Below, piece by piece: positions 1-11,598 of a stretch of DNA of 64,000 nucleotides. Position 1 is the first letter of the stretch. Each line of letters starts with the position of its first letter. The DNA comes from Flammulina velutipes (Eukaryota > Basidiomycota > Agaricomycetes > Agaricales > Physalacriaceae): contig CM022375.1 in assembly GCA_011800155.1 (NCBI GenBank), positions 2,294,001 to 2,358,000 on the forward strand. Reading direction: 5' to 3'. The translations under genes were made by a program, and so were the position numbers. The notes under the pieces are model-generated. The model had not been told where the DNA came from, searched no databases, and saw only the letters and a list, made by a program, of their open reading frames with translations.

Positions 1-604
1 ATCGCTGCTATTGGTGGATCGAAAATCAATTCCGTATACCCCGGCGCAGTTGCAAACATGATGTCAGGATTAGACGTATCTGTTGTCCTGTACAATTCTT
101 GAGCTTCTTTGGCGGCCCGCGCAACTTGGGCGCTAATGAGGACAGTAGAGGGGGACGTCTCCTTCAGGAGATGGGCTATTGCAACAGGTGTCAAGCGCGC
201 TGATAGGCAGAGAACCTGATACGTTATCAGCGAAGCGGATAGGTTGTGCTTGAGTGAGGGCTCACAGGCGTTCCAAGGCGATTTAACGCAGCCATATACA
301 TGAAGATCCCAACGTCGCTGCCCAGTAAGATTGCAACAGGGGGGACCTTCGTCTCACGAGACGTTCTTCCGGTGGTGGCTCCCGAGTGGACTAACCAGCT
401 AGATGCATTCTCGACAGCAGTCTGAAGTTGAGAGAACGTGATTTCGCAAGGAGGCGCGTCTCCGACGCGACTCTGAAGGCCAAAGAGGTGGTCAGGGTTG
501 TGCTGAGCGTCGAATTCGATAAGGTCGGGAAGAGAAGAGACTCCGTTGGGATGGTCATTACCATAACCAATGTTGATATGAGGGCGTATGAAGGTTGAAG
601 GCAT
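1..604 (-). CDS. NRPS-like adenylating enzyme (AMP-binding), N-terminal part, cut by window edge
   Basis: Only about the first 190 residues are in the window; the gene continues past base 1. The ATG at 604-602 opens MPSTFIRPHINIGYG. An intron near 246-195 follows ALNRLGTP, and the frame resumes with SARLTPVAIAHLLKETSP. The pattern is an N-terminal PDLIEFDAQHNPDH segment, then FSQLQTAVENAS, VAILLGSDVGIFMYMAALNRLG and ISAQVARAAKEAQ. It matches the start of adenylation domains in basidiomycete NRPS-like aryl or aminoadipate reductase proteins, which activate a carboxylic acid with ATP, load it on a carrier domain and often reduce it to the aldehyde. The carrier and reductase parts cannot be seen, so an acyl-CoA ligase is also possible. 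Its neighbours are an O-methyltransferase, a P450 and a prenyltransferase, which favours a role in secondary metabolism. Confidence 0.7.
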
Positions 605-1348
605 GGTAGCAGGGACGTTGAAGATGAATGACAAGAGTTCCGTATTTAAGTCGCGACAGGGTGGGATGTGTTAATCACCGGAGGCGGGGGTGGTGCTGTG
701 CCTCTTGGGAATTCCACGGTCTTCAGTCCTAGTGGCCTTTGGGACTATCTCCAGTGTACCCAAGTGACTATTGGAAATGAATTGGAATGTAGTTTGCTAT
801 GACTGGATCAAATTGACATACCGATATTCTCAGGCCCTGCTTGCATCAACCTGATCCACCGCTGATGTTGATCAGTGATCCAAAGATGAGATGACCAGGT
901 ACGCCACAGATATTCGCCAGCTTCAAATTATTTCCTTCGACCTTATCAGTACAATTATTCAAGAAGAGATGAACGCTTACCTTATTGGTATGCATGCATT
1001 GCTCGCAAAAGCCTTTGTGTATTGCACAGTCCACTATGAGGAACGAGAAAACATCGAGCGACCCGATATATCCACTTTGCCGATCCGCTCGGTATATCCA
1101 CCGCGCCGTTTTGGTTATAGATCTTTGTTGAAAGATATATGAAGGATGTAGACTTTGAAGACGTAGTGGGTCACTTCGGAGAGCATGAGACGCGACATAT
1201 TGATTTGTTGGTGATGGCGAAAGGGAGACAGTGGATTGCTTCCCACGGTTTGCTCCGGGGTAAAAGATATCTCTCCAAATGCGCGCAAGAGAATTGAAAG
1301 TACATTGGGGTCGACGGTGATACAAGGAATCAATTACAAAACTACATT
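605..1348. other. Intergenic, no gene recognised
   Basis: This stretch lies upstream of the NRPS-like gene and downstream of the methyltransferase. It presumably holds the NRPS-like promoter. Short open frames here have no recognisable protein signal. Confidence 0.5.
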
Positions 1349-3009
1349 TCAGATTGCCGAGAAGACATATGTGGCCAACATTCCAGGAGTGACGGACTCC
1401 AGCTTCCATCCCGTTGCCAGTCCCAACGCCCTCATATCGGCTTCAGTACGTTCCTGCCCGTTGAACAAGTTCAACATCTGGATATCCAGAGCGGTGAAGA
1501 ATCCAGCACCAGCGACACCAAGGTTAGCGAGTAACGGCTCGGGCGCGAGCTTGGGCTTCCCGGGTTCAGCGCAGGTGTAGTTCTGGAGGGAATCGAGGAG
1601 GACAAGCTTGGAACTGGGCCCAGCGGCGTCGCGGGTCTGCTTCAAGATGATCTTCGCTTTGGCATCGGGCCAGTCGTGGATAACAACACGCATGAAGTAA
1701 ACGGCGGCGTCCTTCACGGGCTGAGGGTTGAAGAAATCGTGCTTCTGGATGGCAACCTGGCCAGACTCGAGGGCTCCTGGGGCCTTTTCTTTCCAGAACT
1801 GTTGCGTTATCAGCAAAGAAATCTGCTTGGAGTCCATAAAAATGAACGTACAGCTTTTGCGGGCTCTTGTTGGTTCTCGAGATCTTGGATAATATACTTG
1901 AGGTTGGGGAAAGCTTTGTACATGACGAGGGCGGCAGAGCCGACGCTACCGCCGACATCGACGATGACAGAGTTGTCCTTGAGAGATGGGCCGTTGATCG
2001 CTGTGAGGCTAAGTTAGTCTAGCCCAACCAACGAAAGAGAATAGACCCACAATCGATGACAGTCTGGGGTGGGAAGATAGCAGCACCTGCTTCCATGGTC
2101 ACAGAGAAACGGCGCACACGCCATTCATTGCCTGGCTGTTCATACCATTCCCAGAGTTTGAGTGGGGTCTTGTAGGCCAGATTGAAAGGAGCCTCGGCAT
2201 TGGGGTCTTTGAGGAATGCCGAGATATATGGAGCGCTGCCCAAGCTGTCATCGGCACTAAAATGATACCGTCAATGCATGAAGAAGCGAGTAATTCAAAG
2301 AGTCTTACAGGTGGGATACGAAGCCTGCGAATGGTCCTCTGTCAAAGCGGCCAACAGGACTAGCGCAATAAAGTTAGAAACAAATATATATTCCCAAGAA
2401 GTTGAACATACTCAGCCTTGATTTCGTCCAGGGATTTGGCCTTGCAAAGAACCATGGAAATGCGGTTATTGGTGAAAACATCAGGGGCAAGCTCTTTGAA
2501 GATGTGTCGAGTAGCCAGGAATCGGAGGAGGCGGGCTGGGAAAGATGTTAACAGGAAGATTGTAATCAAAGCTTGCGCCACATACCGATCACCGATGCAT
2601 CAAGACCAGCCTGCGCAGAGATGTCTTTGATATGAAGGCCCTATATCACGACTTGAGTAAGGATACATTAGATCGTTCGTGATGAGCTCACCTGGGGGCC
2701 AGCTTGGATCAGGATGTCTGCGATGTTGTACTCCTCGACGAGACCAAGCACGGTGGTGACGTACAGACTAGTCGCGCCAATTTGGAGCGTTTCGACGGGG
2801 AAGCGGACAGTCTGGATAAGCTGATCGGCGGCGGCGACGATAACACGCTTGATGCCAGCCACGGCGGGATCCATGTCCAAAGGACCAGGCTGGAATGGGT
2901 CATCGAGTGTAGGAATTGGCTGGCCAGCCTTGGCGTAGGCGGCCTCCAAATCCTTCACTTGAGCCGCAAGAAGGTCGACTAGGGTGCTGAGATGACTGGG
3001 AGAGGACAT
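1349..3009 (-). CDS. SAM-dependent O-methyltransferase (Methyltransf_2 family)
   Basis: Transfers a methyl group from S-adenosylmethionine to a hydroxyl, probably of an aromatic metabolite. ATG is at 3009-3007 (MSSPSHLSTLVDLL) and TGA at 1351-1349. About seven exons can be joined: 3009-2692, 2640-2586, 2535 to about 2412, a short one, about 2258-2050, about 2005-1890 and about 1825-1349. The N-terminal half has the family's helical dimerisation features (VTTVLGLVEEYNIADIL, GLHIKDISAQAGLDASVI, RLLRFLATRHIFKE). The SAM site is VIVDVGGSVGSAALVMYKAF followed by KYIIQDL. The catalytic-histidine motif is VIHDWPDAKAKIILKQ. The C-terminus ends GMLATYVFSAI. One splice near 2000-2045 can be drawn in more than one way. 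It is transcribed away from the P450 at 3608 and shares a 598-bp upstream region with it, which suggests co-regulation in the cluster. Confidence 0.9.
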
Positions 3010-3607
3010 AGTGCAACTTCGAAGTCGTACGTCAAGGGAGGATTTGAGATTGGTCTTTTATTCGGGAGGAATACGTGATTCAGATGGGTTCTGATCAGAT
3101 GAAACATCATGGGCGCGAAAGTTGGTCAAGAAGATGAGGTGGCCGTGTAATCAGGATGACTGATTGTTATCCACAACTCGGGACGTTGGATATTATCGAC
3201 CACAACTTCGCGACCTGCAGGCGGTGAGTGGTCAAAGTGAGCTGGTTCATCAAGGCCCTAGCGATATGATTTTGTCTGATGTCCCTTGAAAGATGTGAGA
3301 AGTGATGAGGGAGCTGCAGGTTCGTCTCTGCATACAAACTTCTTCTATCAGAAGAGGTGATGGACAGAGATTGTGCGTAGATGCATCATGGGTGCGCGTA
3401 CTTGCTTACAAGACCGCTCGTCCTATGTTTAGTGCCTTCGAGAGGTACAACTTCAGAGAAGAGCCCAGGTAGATTTTAAAGCGGTGCCGTTACTAGCGTG
3501 GGAAACGAAGGCGGTTGCACTTTCCATCAAAGTTCACCCCTATGTCAGAGTATAACTATAGCAAATGGAAACTTACACATCGCCTGTAGCCCTCTTCATT
3601 CCGGACA
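3010..3607. promoter_or_regulatory. Shared upstream region of divergent methyltransferase and P450 genes
   Basis: The 598 bp between the two divergent start codons must hold both promoters. I could not name a specific regulator site in it. Confidence 0.45.
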
Positions 3608-5791
3608 ATGGCCGCTATGGAGTCACTCAAATCGTACGCGCTTTTCGTCGCGCTTTTCATCGTTGGATATTCGTTATTCTGGCCGAAACGGAGGCTCAGA
3701 CTTCCGTATCCACCTGGACCAAAGGGCTGGCCTATCATAGGCAACGTATTCGATGTCCCGGAGAAGACACAATGGTTGACATATACAGAATGGGCTAATC
3801 TATATGGTACGCGTTGAACCCACAGATCTTCTTTATTCTCACACGCTCTAGGCGACTTGGTTCACCTCAACTTGCTGGGGCAACACTTGATTGTAATCAA
3901 CTCAAAGGAAGTCGCGGAAGAGCTGTTCGGTCGGCGCGCAAATGTCTACTCTGATAGGCCAGTAATCACTGTGATGACCATGTACGTTTTGACCTACTAC
4001 AATGAATAACGCGATAACTGATGCTCATTAGGAATGGCTGGGATGTCAATATGGGACTCAAGAAATACGGCAACGATTGGCGCGCGGATCGTCGAGCGCT
4101 TCATCAGCATTTGCGCCGAGATAGCGCAGTCAAGATGCATCCTGTCGAAGAGTCCAAAGCTGCCGCGCTGCTCCACGCAATGCTAAAGGATCCTAACAGA
4201 AGGCACGACCACTTTGGCTTGTACGTCGTTTTCTCCTTCCTTGCGAGTAACGTTCAGCTTTGTTCGTAGCTACCCCGCATCCGTCATGATGCGCTCCGCC
4301 TATGGTCACAACGCTGTTGAGGGTGACGCGTTCGTAGATCTTACGTTCAGTATAGTCGGACTATTCTCCAGCGCTGTGTTTCCGGGCTCCAATCTTTTGA
4401 ATTTGTGCCCTCCTCGTATGTTTAGCTTTTTCGTTGCGGTGACGGTGACTAATTATCAACCAGTCAAGCATCTCCCCCCTTGGTTCCCAATACCTTCCTT
4501 GAGGGAGTTGCACAGACGGTGTGCAAACTGTCGTGACTTCTTGTCTCGCGCCCAGGACGCGCCTTTCCAAGCGCTCAAAGATCACATGGTATGTGGGTTT
4601 CTTAATGTCATTCACCTTGACCGAGCACTGACGACTGCAGGCAGCAGAGACGGCCGTAGACTCTTGGTTACATGGCACCTTGGAGCAGAACGCTCAAGGT
4701 CGTCGTGTAGTACCTGAGAAGACCGCGAAGACGATGGGAATCACTACCTTCACCGGTACGTTACTCTTCTTCTCCCAGTTGTAATATACTTATGTTCGTC
4801 TAGCCGCCATCGAGACAGTGAGCCAAATGACTGTACACGAATTTCTTAGTCTAACTTTCATTACAGGTCGTTTCTACTTTGAGTACATTCGTCCTCGCGA
4901 TGATACTATTCCCTGAGGTACAGGCTCGCGCCCATGCTGAGATCGACGCAGTGATTGGAGACAAGAGACTGCCGACGTTCGAAGATCGCCAGGATTTACC
5001 GTATATTGAAGCCCTGATGCAGGAAGTGCTCCGATGGCATCCTCCTCCACCCCTTGGTTGGTCTATTCTTCGAACGACGTTGAGCTCTACTCACTCTTCC
5101 AAGGTATCCCGCATGCCACTTCCAGCGACGACGTCTATGAGAATTTCCTCATTCCGAAAGGTACCTCCAGCATCTATCATCTATCATTTCATCGTACTCA
5201 TGCAATCAACTAGACTCAGTGATCATCTACAATCTATGGTGTGTTGATATATGAGCGGTCTAAGTGTGGTATCTGACTTCGTTCGTCAAGGGCGATGTGT
5301 CGTGATGAAGCTACTTACGCTCAGGCTGATCAATTCAAACCGGAGCGGTTCTTAGCACGCGACGGTGTTTCTCCAGAGCCGCATCCACCTGTATATGGTT
5401 TCGGGCGCAGGTATGTATTTCAGTTCATTCGGCCATAGACTCTTATCGAACCTAACAGGATATGCGTTGGGCGCTGGGCGGCGGACGAATTAACTTGGAT
5501 GGCTATCGTGTCCATGATCTCCGTGTTTCGCTTCCAGAAAGCCAAAGATCAGTCCGGGAATGATATCGAGGTGAAAGAGGACTATACAGATGGCATCGTA
5601 AGGTGAGCGGGATTACGATACCGGAAGTGCGAAGGAACAGATCTGATGTCATTCTTAGCTCGCCTTTACCTTTTGAATGCTCCATTACACCTCGTTCTGA
5701 GGTGCATCGGCAGCTCATCTTGGACAATCCTCCCCCCGAGTTGAGCAGTAATCCGCTGGATTTCGAGTTCGACAAGTCGAAGTATGTGTGA
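3608..5791 (+). CDS. Cytochrome P450 monooxygenase A
   Basis: A membrane-anchored haem monooxygenase. ATG 3608 opens MAAMESLKSYALFVALF, one N-terminal anchor helix, then the proline-rich hinge LPYPPGPKGWPIIGN. Many short introns split it. Recognisable pieces in order are GDLVHLNLLGQHL, NGWDVNMGLKKYGNDWRADR (helix C region), an I-helix AAIET|VVSTLSTFVLAM that keeps the acid-threonine pair, EVLR in the K helix, FKPERF, and the haem loop YGFGRRICVG with the cysteine ligand. The first haem-motif residue is Y instead of the usual F. The C-terminus ends in FDKSKYV before TGA 5789-5791. It is closely related to P450 B (16140-18320): both end in a TPRSE.H.QLI.DNPP block. It lies between the methyltransferase and the prenyltransferase and probably oxidises the cluster product. 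I cannot give a substrate. Confidence 0.93.
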
Positions 5792-6367
5792 AAGGTCTAC
5801 ATGACTTTCCTACTGCGGAAGGGGTAGTTCAGTCATATGTACGTAGTAATTTTAAGAAAACATTCTTGCCCGTCAAACGCTCTGATGAAGTCGTTGTACC
5901 TCACGGAAGCTTTGAAGTGTGTGGACTCATGTATTGTGTCCTGATTCTGTGACCGGCTCCCAGCTTCTTCTGAATCTTTGATCATCTTTCCGCCACGTAC
6001 AAGGTACCACCAGCTACTATCCCTCGTAAGTCATTTGTACTGTGTAACTTGGCCCTCCTGAACAAAGCTTTCCAGGGTTTTTGGCCATCGCCCATCATTA
6101 ACGCCCTGTGCTACCTAGAAAAGGCAAGTTGATTTTCAAACCGATACGGGCGCGCCCGTCATCCGGATTTCCGAGTTGCCATCGTTGTGGATTTGATAAG
6201 TTGGGGACCTAGGACTCGTGCCACGTTCCTTCCCTTCCTTCCAAGTGACGAACATTCTTTTTCATCCTACCTGGACCTGCAAGCCACGCAAGGCACCAAC
6301 ATACGCCCTATAAGACAACTGACGGTCTATTCTTTCCCGTTTACTCTCTCCCTGACTCTGTATCGCA
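5792..6367. other. Intergenic between P450 A and the prenyltransferase
   Basis: Likely the P450 terminator region and the prenyltransferase promoter. A TATA-like CTATAAG lies near 6308, about 60 bp before the ATG. Nothing else is recognised. Confidence 0.4.
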
Positions 6368-7760
6368 ATGACCTCTGTCGCGTCCTCAAAGCTTGATCCA
6401 TGGGTACGTCCTACCGCTTGTGCTCCCATCAATTACCGTTAAAACGCCTCTACAGATCGACCTCACCAGAGTTCGGTATTTCGCGGGAACAATGGTCGTT
6501 TTCTGGCCTTACGGTATGTAGATCCGTTCTAAACGTCCTTACCAACTCTCAACACCGCATTGCGACAGCATGGGGAATGACAATGGCTGCTCGGGCAGCA
6601 AGGCTTCCGCTAGAAAACTTCGTCTCTTTGATGATCGTCGGGTTTGTAGGCGCTTGTGTTTCGCATAGGTACGCCCCTGCTGACACGATCGACGTCGCTA
6701 AGAGACGAAAACTTACGCGTTTTTCAGTACGTTCAAAAATAGAGAGCTCTTGGGACTGGGCGCTAACTTGTTGAAAAGGTTGCGGATGCGTATGGAACGA
6801 TGTGGTAGACCGAAATATCGATCAACACGTTGGTCAGTCAACAAATTCCTGGTGATCCTCATGAAATGACGCGTGCTCTTTTCTATAGAACGTACGAAGA
6901 ATCGCCCGATGGCTGCGAGGAAGATCCCAGTTTATGGAGCGCTGGCTTTCCTGGGCTTGCACGTCGCCGTCCTGCTGTCAATGATTTGGCATGCGAATTC
7001 ATTAGCGTAAGCGTACTGTGCATGATCCCTCAACAACATTAACGTTTTCATAGATGGATCGTCGGGCTGGCGACAATATTTCCTCTCGCGGGAGGCTATC
7101 CCTTTATGAAGAGAATCACGTTCTGGCCTCAAGGATGGCTAGGGATAACGATCAACACTGGTATCGTCATGGGATGGGCATGCGTGACGAATACGTGGCC
7201 ACCCTCTTCGTGGATCCTCAGTATCGGAGCATGGTGGTGCGTTGCTTGGAATTATCTTTTCGTCCTATTCAAACTCATATGTACGAACTTTCAGTTGGAC
7301 AATCTGGTATGGTACGTCACACCCGATCATAACTCAGTTTCTTCCTCGTCCTGACTTTCATTTCGTAGACACGATATACGCTTGTCAGGACAAGAGAGAC
7401 GACGTGAAGGCCGGTGTCAAGTCCACCGCCCTTGTATTTGGCACCCGCGTTAAGGGATACCTCGCTTTCTTCGGAACATGCTTTATGACAGCACTATCAA
7501 TATCAGGAGCGCTAAACCACCAGTCATACTTCTTCTACCTCTTCAGTATACTCGGTGGATCTGTCCATTTAATCTCCCAGCTGCGCTCCCTAAATCCGGA
7601 CGTACCCAAGAGCTGTTGGAAAGCTGTGAGTCTTGTCATTTAGCTGTCGCCGCTGGCTTACCTAGATCCTTTTCAGTTCCACAGCAATGGATTCAACTTT
7701 GGGGCGATCGTAGAGTTAGGACTCTTATTAGATTATGTTTCTACAATAGTTTCTCTCTAA
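6368..7760 (+). CDS. UbiA-family aromatic prenyltransferase (COQ2-like, cluster type)
   Basis: An integral membrane enzyme that joins a prenyl diphosphate to an aromatic acceptor, typically 4-hydroxybenzoate-like. ATG 6368 gives MTSVASSKLDPW, and the first membrane helix region LTRVRYFAGTMVVFWPYAWG follows at once. The long mitochondrial presequence of housekeeping COQ2 is absent. The first Asp-rich motif is NDVVDRNIDQHV, followed by ERTKNRPMAARK. The second is YDTIYACQDKRDDVKAGVKS. The tail is HSNGFNFGAIVELGLLLDYV, then TAA 7758-7760. About eight exons with short introns. The join between exon 3 (ends around CVSH near 6668) and the NDVVDR exon (from about 6780) is awkward: the best family match needs one base more or less than the obvious GT-AG splice gives. 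Clustering with NRPS-like, methyltransferase and P450 genes suggests meroterpenoid or prenylated-phenol biosynthesis. Confidence 0.85.
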
Positions 7761-9367
7761 CGCCCTTCTACGTGTTTATAGGTATAATTGTACGATAGTT
7801 TGGCATTCGGACGTTGATACTTATACACCGCCGAATCAAGAAAACGAATTCAAGGTCCACTTAACACATTAAATAGGGGGGATGCCTAGAGCTGCAAGGT
7901 CGCGGTACAAACACATGCCAGGCAAAGCGCTTAGCTCCGACAACCAGTGTCCGCAAGACTCCGGCTGACATGAAGGCGCTCTATATAAGTACCAAATAAA
8001 TAGCTCTGTCATCGATCGTAGAGACTGTACAGCTATCCGTGACTCATGTTCTTGAGAAACATAGTCCAAGAATGGAGAAGAAGCTTGCCTCCCTCCTTGT
8101 CCTTGTTCCATTTTGGGGAGGCGGCATACGGAAAGGCATCACCAAGTCCGACGAGCACCCTACTTTATACGGCCCCCGTTATTTCTCCGCTAGCTGTAAC
8201 TATCATGACATTGTACGATCTGTACAACAAAGTGTACGCCACCCCACGTGATCGTGAGAATTTACTGCGATGTGCAGCCTTGAACCTCCTAACACTAGAT
8301 TACATTAAAGTTATCTGATAAGTCGTTGATGAACAGACTAACCGTGCCAACTCTCCCTTTGTTAGCATCTATAGCCAGTGCCTTCTGCTGTCTCGCCAAG
8401 AAAGTTGACACACGGCTGCAGGCATGAGACCGGAGCAGAGTCGGACGGTGCATCTGGATTCTGACCCATTCAGTCTAACTCTCTGCCGCTAGCTGCACAG
8501 TGATTGGCTACGGAGTACAATTCAGTGTTATCTCCGCCATCCCGATCGACTTCTTCTCAACGTGTAGTTGTACCGGTCATTGGGATCCGTGGTTTTGTCG
8601 CAGTTTGGCACTGTTAGAGTCTAATTACAGCTGTTTCTTCGCTGATCTTGATTCTCTCCGACGCTAACCGTGCATCTATTCATCGCCACCGGATCACTTT
8701 GATACAGTAGTTCAGTTCCTAACGTCGCTCGCACTCTCTTTTGTTTTGGTCCAGACCCGCATGCTATTCGAGTTCAAGCGCATGTCTTTAATGTTAGGCT
8801 CTGTGTAAATGAGTTCACGTTCACCAATGAAGTAGCTGTACACGAATTGGTCTGAGGTTATGTCGAGGAAATGCAAGATCATGATTTATTGCGCACAACT
8901 AGCTAAGGACAAGGATTATACTGGGGATAGTACGACCTCGTTATTTCACGAATCACGAGCCTATTTCACCGAGCAGCTTAACGACCAGGGCGAAACTCTC
9001 CCATGTCTATTGTCCTTGATGCTCGTGAGAATCATTCCGTATGCCGTATAAGAGTCACATACCTGGCTAGCTGTCTCACATCCCACCCCCTTCCACCGAG
9101 CACGCGAGCGAATGTATGACGGACTAACATATATCAGCCAACTGCCAGACAGCTAATGCACACCGGGGTAGCCAATATTAGCAGTCTATGTTGACGAGAA
9201 TTGCGATTGAATCTGGTACCGGACGGCGTGGTCCAATTTAGATGAATCCCGTAGAAACCCTCGAGGCATTTAACAGCAATCACTTTAAGCAGTGCAGTCA
9301 GTTAGAGGCCAAAATAAGACAGCATGATCGTACTTAGCTCTCATCATCCCACTACTAAACCACCATC
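7761..9367. other. 1.6-kb intergenic region, nothing recognised
   Basis: No open frame with family features. Frames of 60-90 codons (for example at 8046-8318 and 8860-9051) look random. This gap may mark the right edge of the left cluster. Confidence 0.5.
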
Positions 9368-10645
9368 ATGAATAGAAACAAACCTCACCTCCCTCCCCTC
9401 CCCGAACCCTACTATCCACCGAAGTCATCCAGCGTTGACAGTACAGCCAAATTCCAGGACGAGACTGTCAACGGAGGTGAAATGACGATGCACCAGAACA
9501 CGCGTCCCAATAATGATGTGAGTCAATCCTCATCTTATCTCTCGAGGACTATATCTCATCCCTCGACTCGACAGTGCCGTCAGCATGCTCATCTCCTCGC
9601 AGCACATGCTCAGACCCAAAGCTACCCCGCGTACCCCGACAGCAAGAGTCAATATGCACCTGCTGTAGACGGAGGGCCCCCAGGCATAGGCTCGCCCACT
9701 AGCGACAGCAGCACCTGGGGAGACGGCTACACCGACGAGAACAGACCGTCCACAACCACTGTGAGGCCGCCCCCCTCGTCGTTCGATCCCAAGGAACACC
9801 TGCCATCCAATGGCTTGTCGTCGCCCGACACGAAGTATCTCTCCCCCAGAGACAATGTAAAGCAGGCATTGCCCAATGATGGAAAGACATTGTCGCCGAT
9901 GAAGGACTCGCAGCGCCCATTGTCGCGATCACCGCCTGACTCGCAGTCCACTTTGATGCGTGGGAAGCCACAGTCGGCTCCGCCTGCACCAGCCAATGGA
10001 GACAGGCACGTCAGCTTCAAGAATCCCAGCACTGTGTACCACCAGGCTCCTCGAGCGGGACATCGTCGCGATGAAAGCAACTCCTCGACCGAGTCGGGAC
10101 CGGAGACCGTGCCAGAAACCCCTCATATGGCGACGAATATCAGTCTCCCGTCTGACGATGCGTCAAACGAGTCGAAGACGGCGCAGAATAATGACGGACG
10201 CACCACGTCGAAATCTTTCTCTCTGCAGACAACTCAGTCAGCCCCGCCCGTCGTTACCAAACTTGTCTCTCCGACGCCCGCCATTCCCACGCCCTCTCAC
10301 CGCACAGCCACCGAACCCGCCATTGCCAGCGAGTTGGATAATATGGTGGGGGTGTACACGTCTTCCTCGCCGGACGAAAGCAAGCGTTTCTCGCAGAACC
10401 CCGCGACGGATCCGCCCTGTTGCAAAATGGTCGTTGCTATCGACGGGTTTGGCCAAGTCATCGTCTCGGGAGAGGGTGCGACGATCACCTGCGAACAGCT
10501 CATGCGGGAGGTGCTGCATCACTTGCACAGAAAGGTCACAGTGGAGATGAAGAAACATGGGACGAACTACGTCGCTTGCCAGCTCCAGTATTTTCAGCGG
10601 GCGAAAGGCTTCTGGAGGCTGATTCTTCGGGCTCCCGATAAATAA
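9368..10645 (+). CDS. Hypothetical protein, disordered with a small conserved-looking C-terminal segment
   Basis: An open frame of 425 codons from ATG 9368 to TAA 10643-10645. About residues 1-345 are low complexity, rich in Pro, Ser, Thr and charged residues, and look disordered (LPPLPEPYYPPKSSS; PPSSFDPKEHLPS). The last 75 residues change character and look folded: CCKMVVAIDGFGQVIVSG, then TCEQLMREVLHHLHRKV and a basic-aromatic end (FQRAKGFWRLILRAPDK). I do not recognise the family. Bases 9518-9574 (GTGAGT...CGACAG) form a plausible 57-nt intron whose length is a multiple of three, so spliced and unspliced forms both stay in frame; the true protein may be 406 residues. The gene stands alone between two long intergenic stretches. 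Confidence 0.6.
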   Translation: MNRNKPHLPPLPEPYYPPKSSSVDSTAKFQDETVNGGEMTMHQNTRPNNDVSQSSSYLSRTISHPSTRQCRQHAHLLAAHAQTQSYPAYPDSKSQYAPAVDGGPPGIGSPTSDSSTWGDGYTDENRPSTTTVRPPPSSFDPKEHLPSNGLSSPDTKYLSPRDNVKQALPNDGKTLSPMKDSQRPLSRSPPDSQSTLMRGKPQSAPPAPANGDRHVSFKNPSTVYHQAPRAGHRRDESNSSTESGPETVPETPHMATNISLPSDDASNESKTAQNNDGRTTSKSFSLQTTQSAPPVVTKLVSPTPAIPTPSHRTATEPAIASELDNMVGVYTSSSPDESKRFSQNPATDPPCCKMVVAIDGFGQVIVSGEGATITCEQLMREVLHHLHRKVTVEMKKHGTNYVACQLQYFQRAKGFWRLILRAPDK

Positions 10646-11598
10646 GTAAGTCCTTTTATATAGGATTTTGGGGCCTACCTGATTGTTATCCTTATAGTTG
10701 ACAACCTCGTTCGTTATCATGGACGTTTAATTCCATACCACGATGTAGCAATAGCCTTTCTTCCTTTCAGTAGAGTGTTGACAGATTTTACGATACTCAC
10801 CTTTGTAACCAATGTAATGCAGCAATAAGCTAGCGATTTACCAGCGATGAACGGTATGAAGGACAAGGCGTGTCAGGACAAGTCACAACGGTATACCATC
10901 AGTCGTTAGTTGGTATTGTTTGCACTGTGGCTGAATAATTGGGATGCCGTGTCCGTCTCTGATCCATCCATTTATCTGATCTTTAAAATACTTCTGGCTG
11001 TTCGGAGAAGCATATTTCTCCGTATTCGCTCGCACTGCGCCACCCCTTCGGTATGGTGCTATCTCATATCAGATGGCCAGGAAGCTTCGAATAACACAGT
11101 TATCGCTTGGATTTTGACTAGAAGCATCATGTAGATTGACCATGTGCCCTCGTAACATCGCTAACTATCAACAGTAGTTAGCCTCGTGAGGTTTTCTATG
11201 TTCCCTTTTTGTAATGCTATTGTACCTGTTGACCCACAAGGCTGTTTGGAGATTCATTCAAGTGACCTTCCGGCCCAATTCGAACTCGTGGAAACTTCGT
11301 GCTGATACGTTTACTAGGGTAGTCCCTTTATAGTATTGTCTACTCAATGCGCAGAAAACTGGATGCGCCACAAGTTTACCCGGTACATCCCTTCCTCTGT
11401 ATAGTTCACCCCGATGCTGACTTTCACACAGAGTTAACATCTTAGTTAATTCTGTGAGGCTTCAGATGTCCGTTACAGGCGAATCTGTATGAGTGACACT
11501 GTGTGGCGCGCCGCCGGAGGCTGCCGGTTTGTCCGTATTTGCTACCGCGTCCCGAGCCGGCGGTCAACCTTGCTTGTCCACTGACCACCACCGACGCC
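10646..11598. other. Intergenic, nothing recognised
   Basis: About 950 bp of AT-richer sequence between the orphan gene and MAD1. It must hold the MAD1 promoter. I see no gene-like frame. Confidence 0.45.

Noticed and set aside
846..1409. 187-codon minus-strand frame
   Set aside because: It overlaps the 3' end of the methyltransferase and contains no family features.
1566..1958. 130-codon minus-strand frame inside the methyltransferase
   Set aside because: Other-frame shadow; the SAM-binding motif is in a different frame of the same strand.
10238..10720. 160-codon antisense frame in the orphan gene
   Set aside because: Shadow created by Ser/Pro-rich codons of the plus-strand gene; composition is that of an antisense read.
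11503..11598. N-terminal extension of MAD1
   Set aside because: Would begin at GTG; ATG 11599 is the first proper start and the extension has no conserved look.
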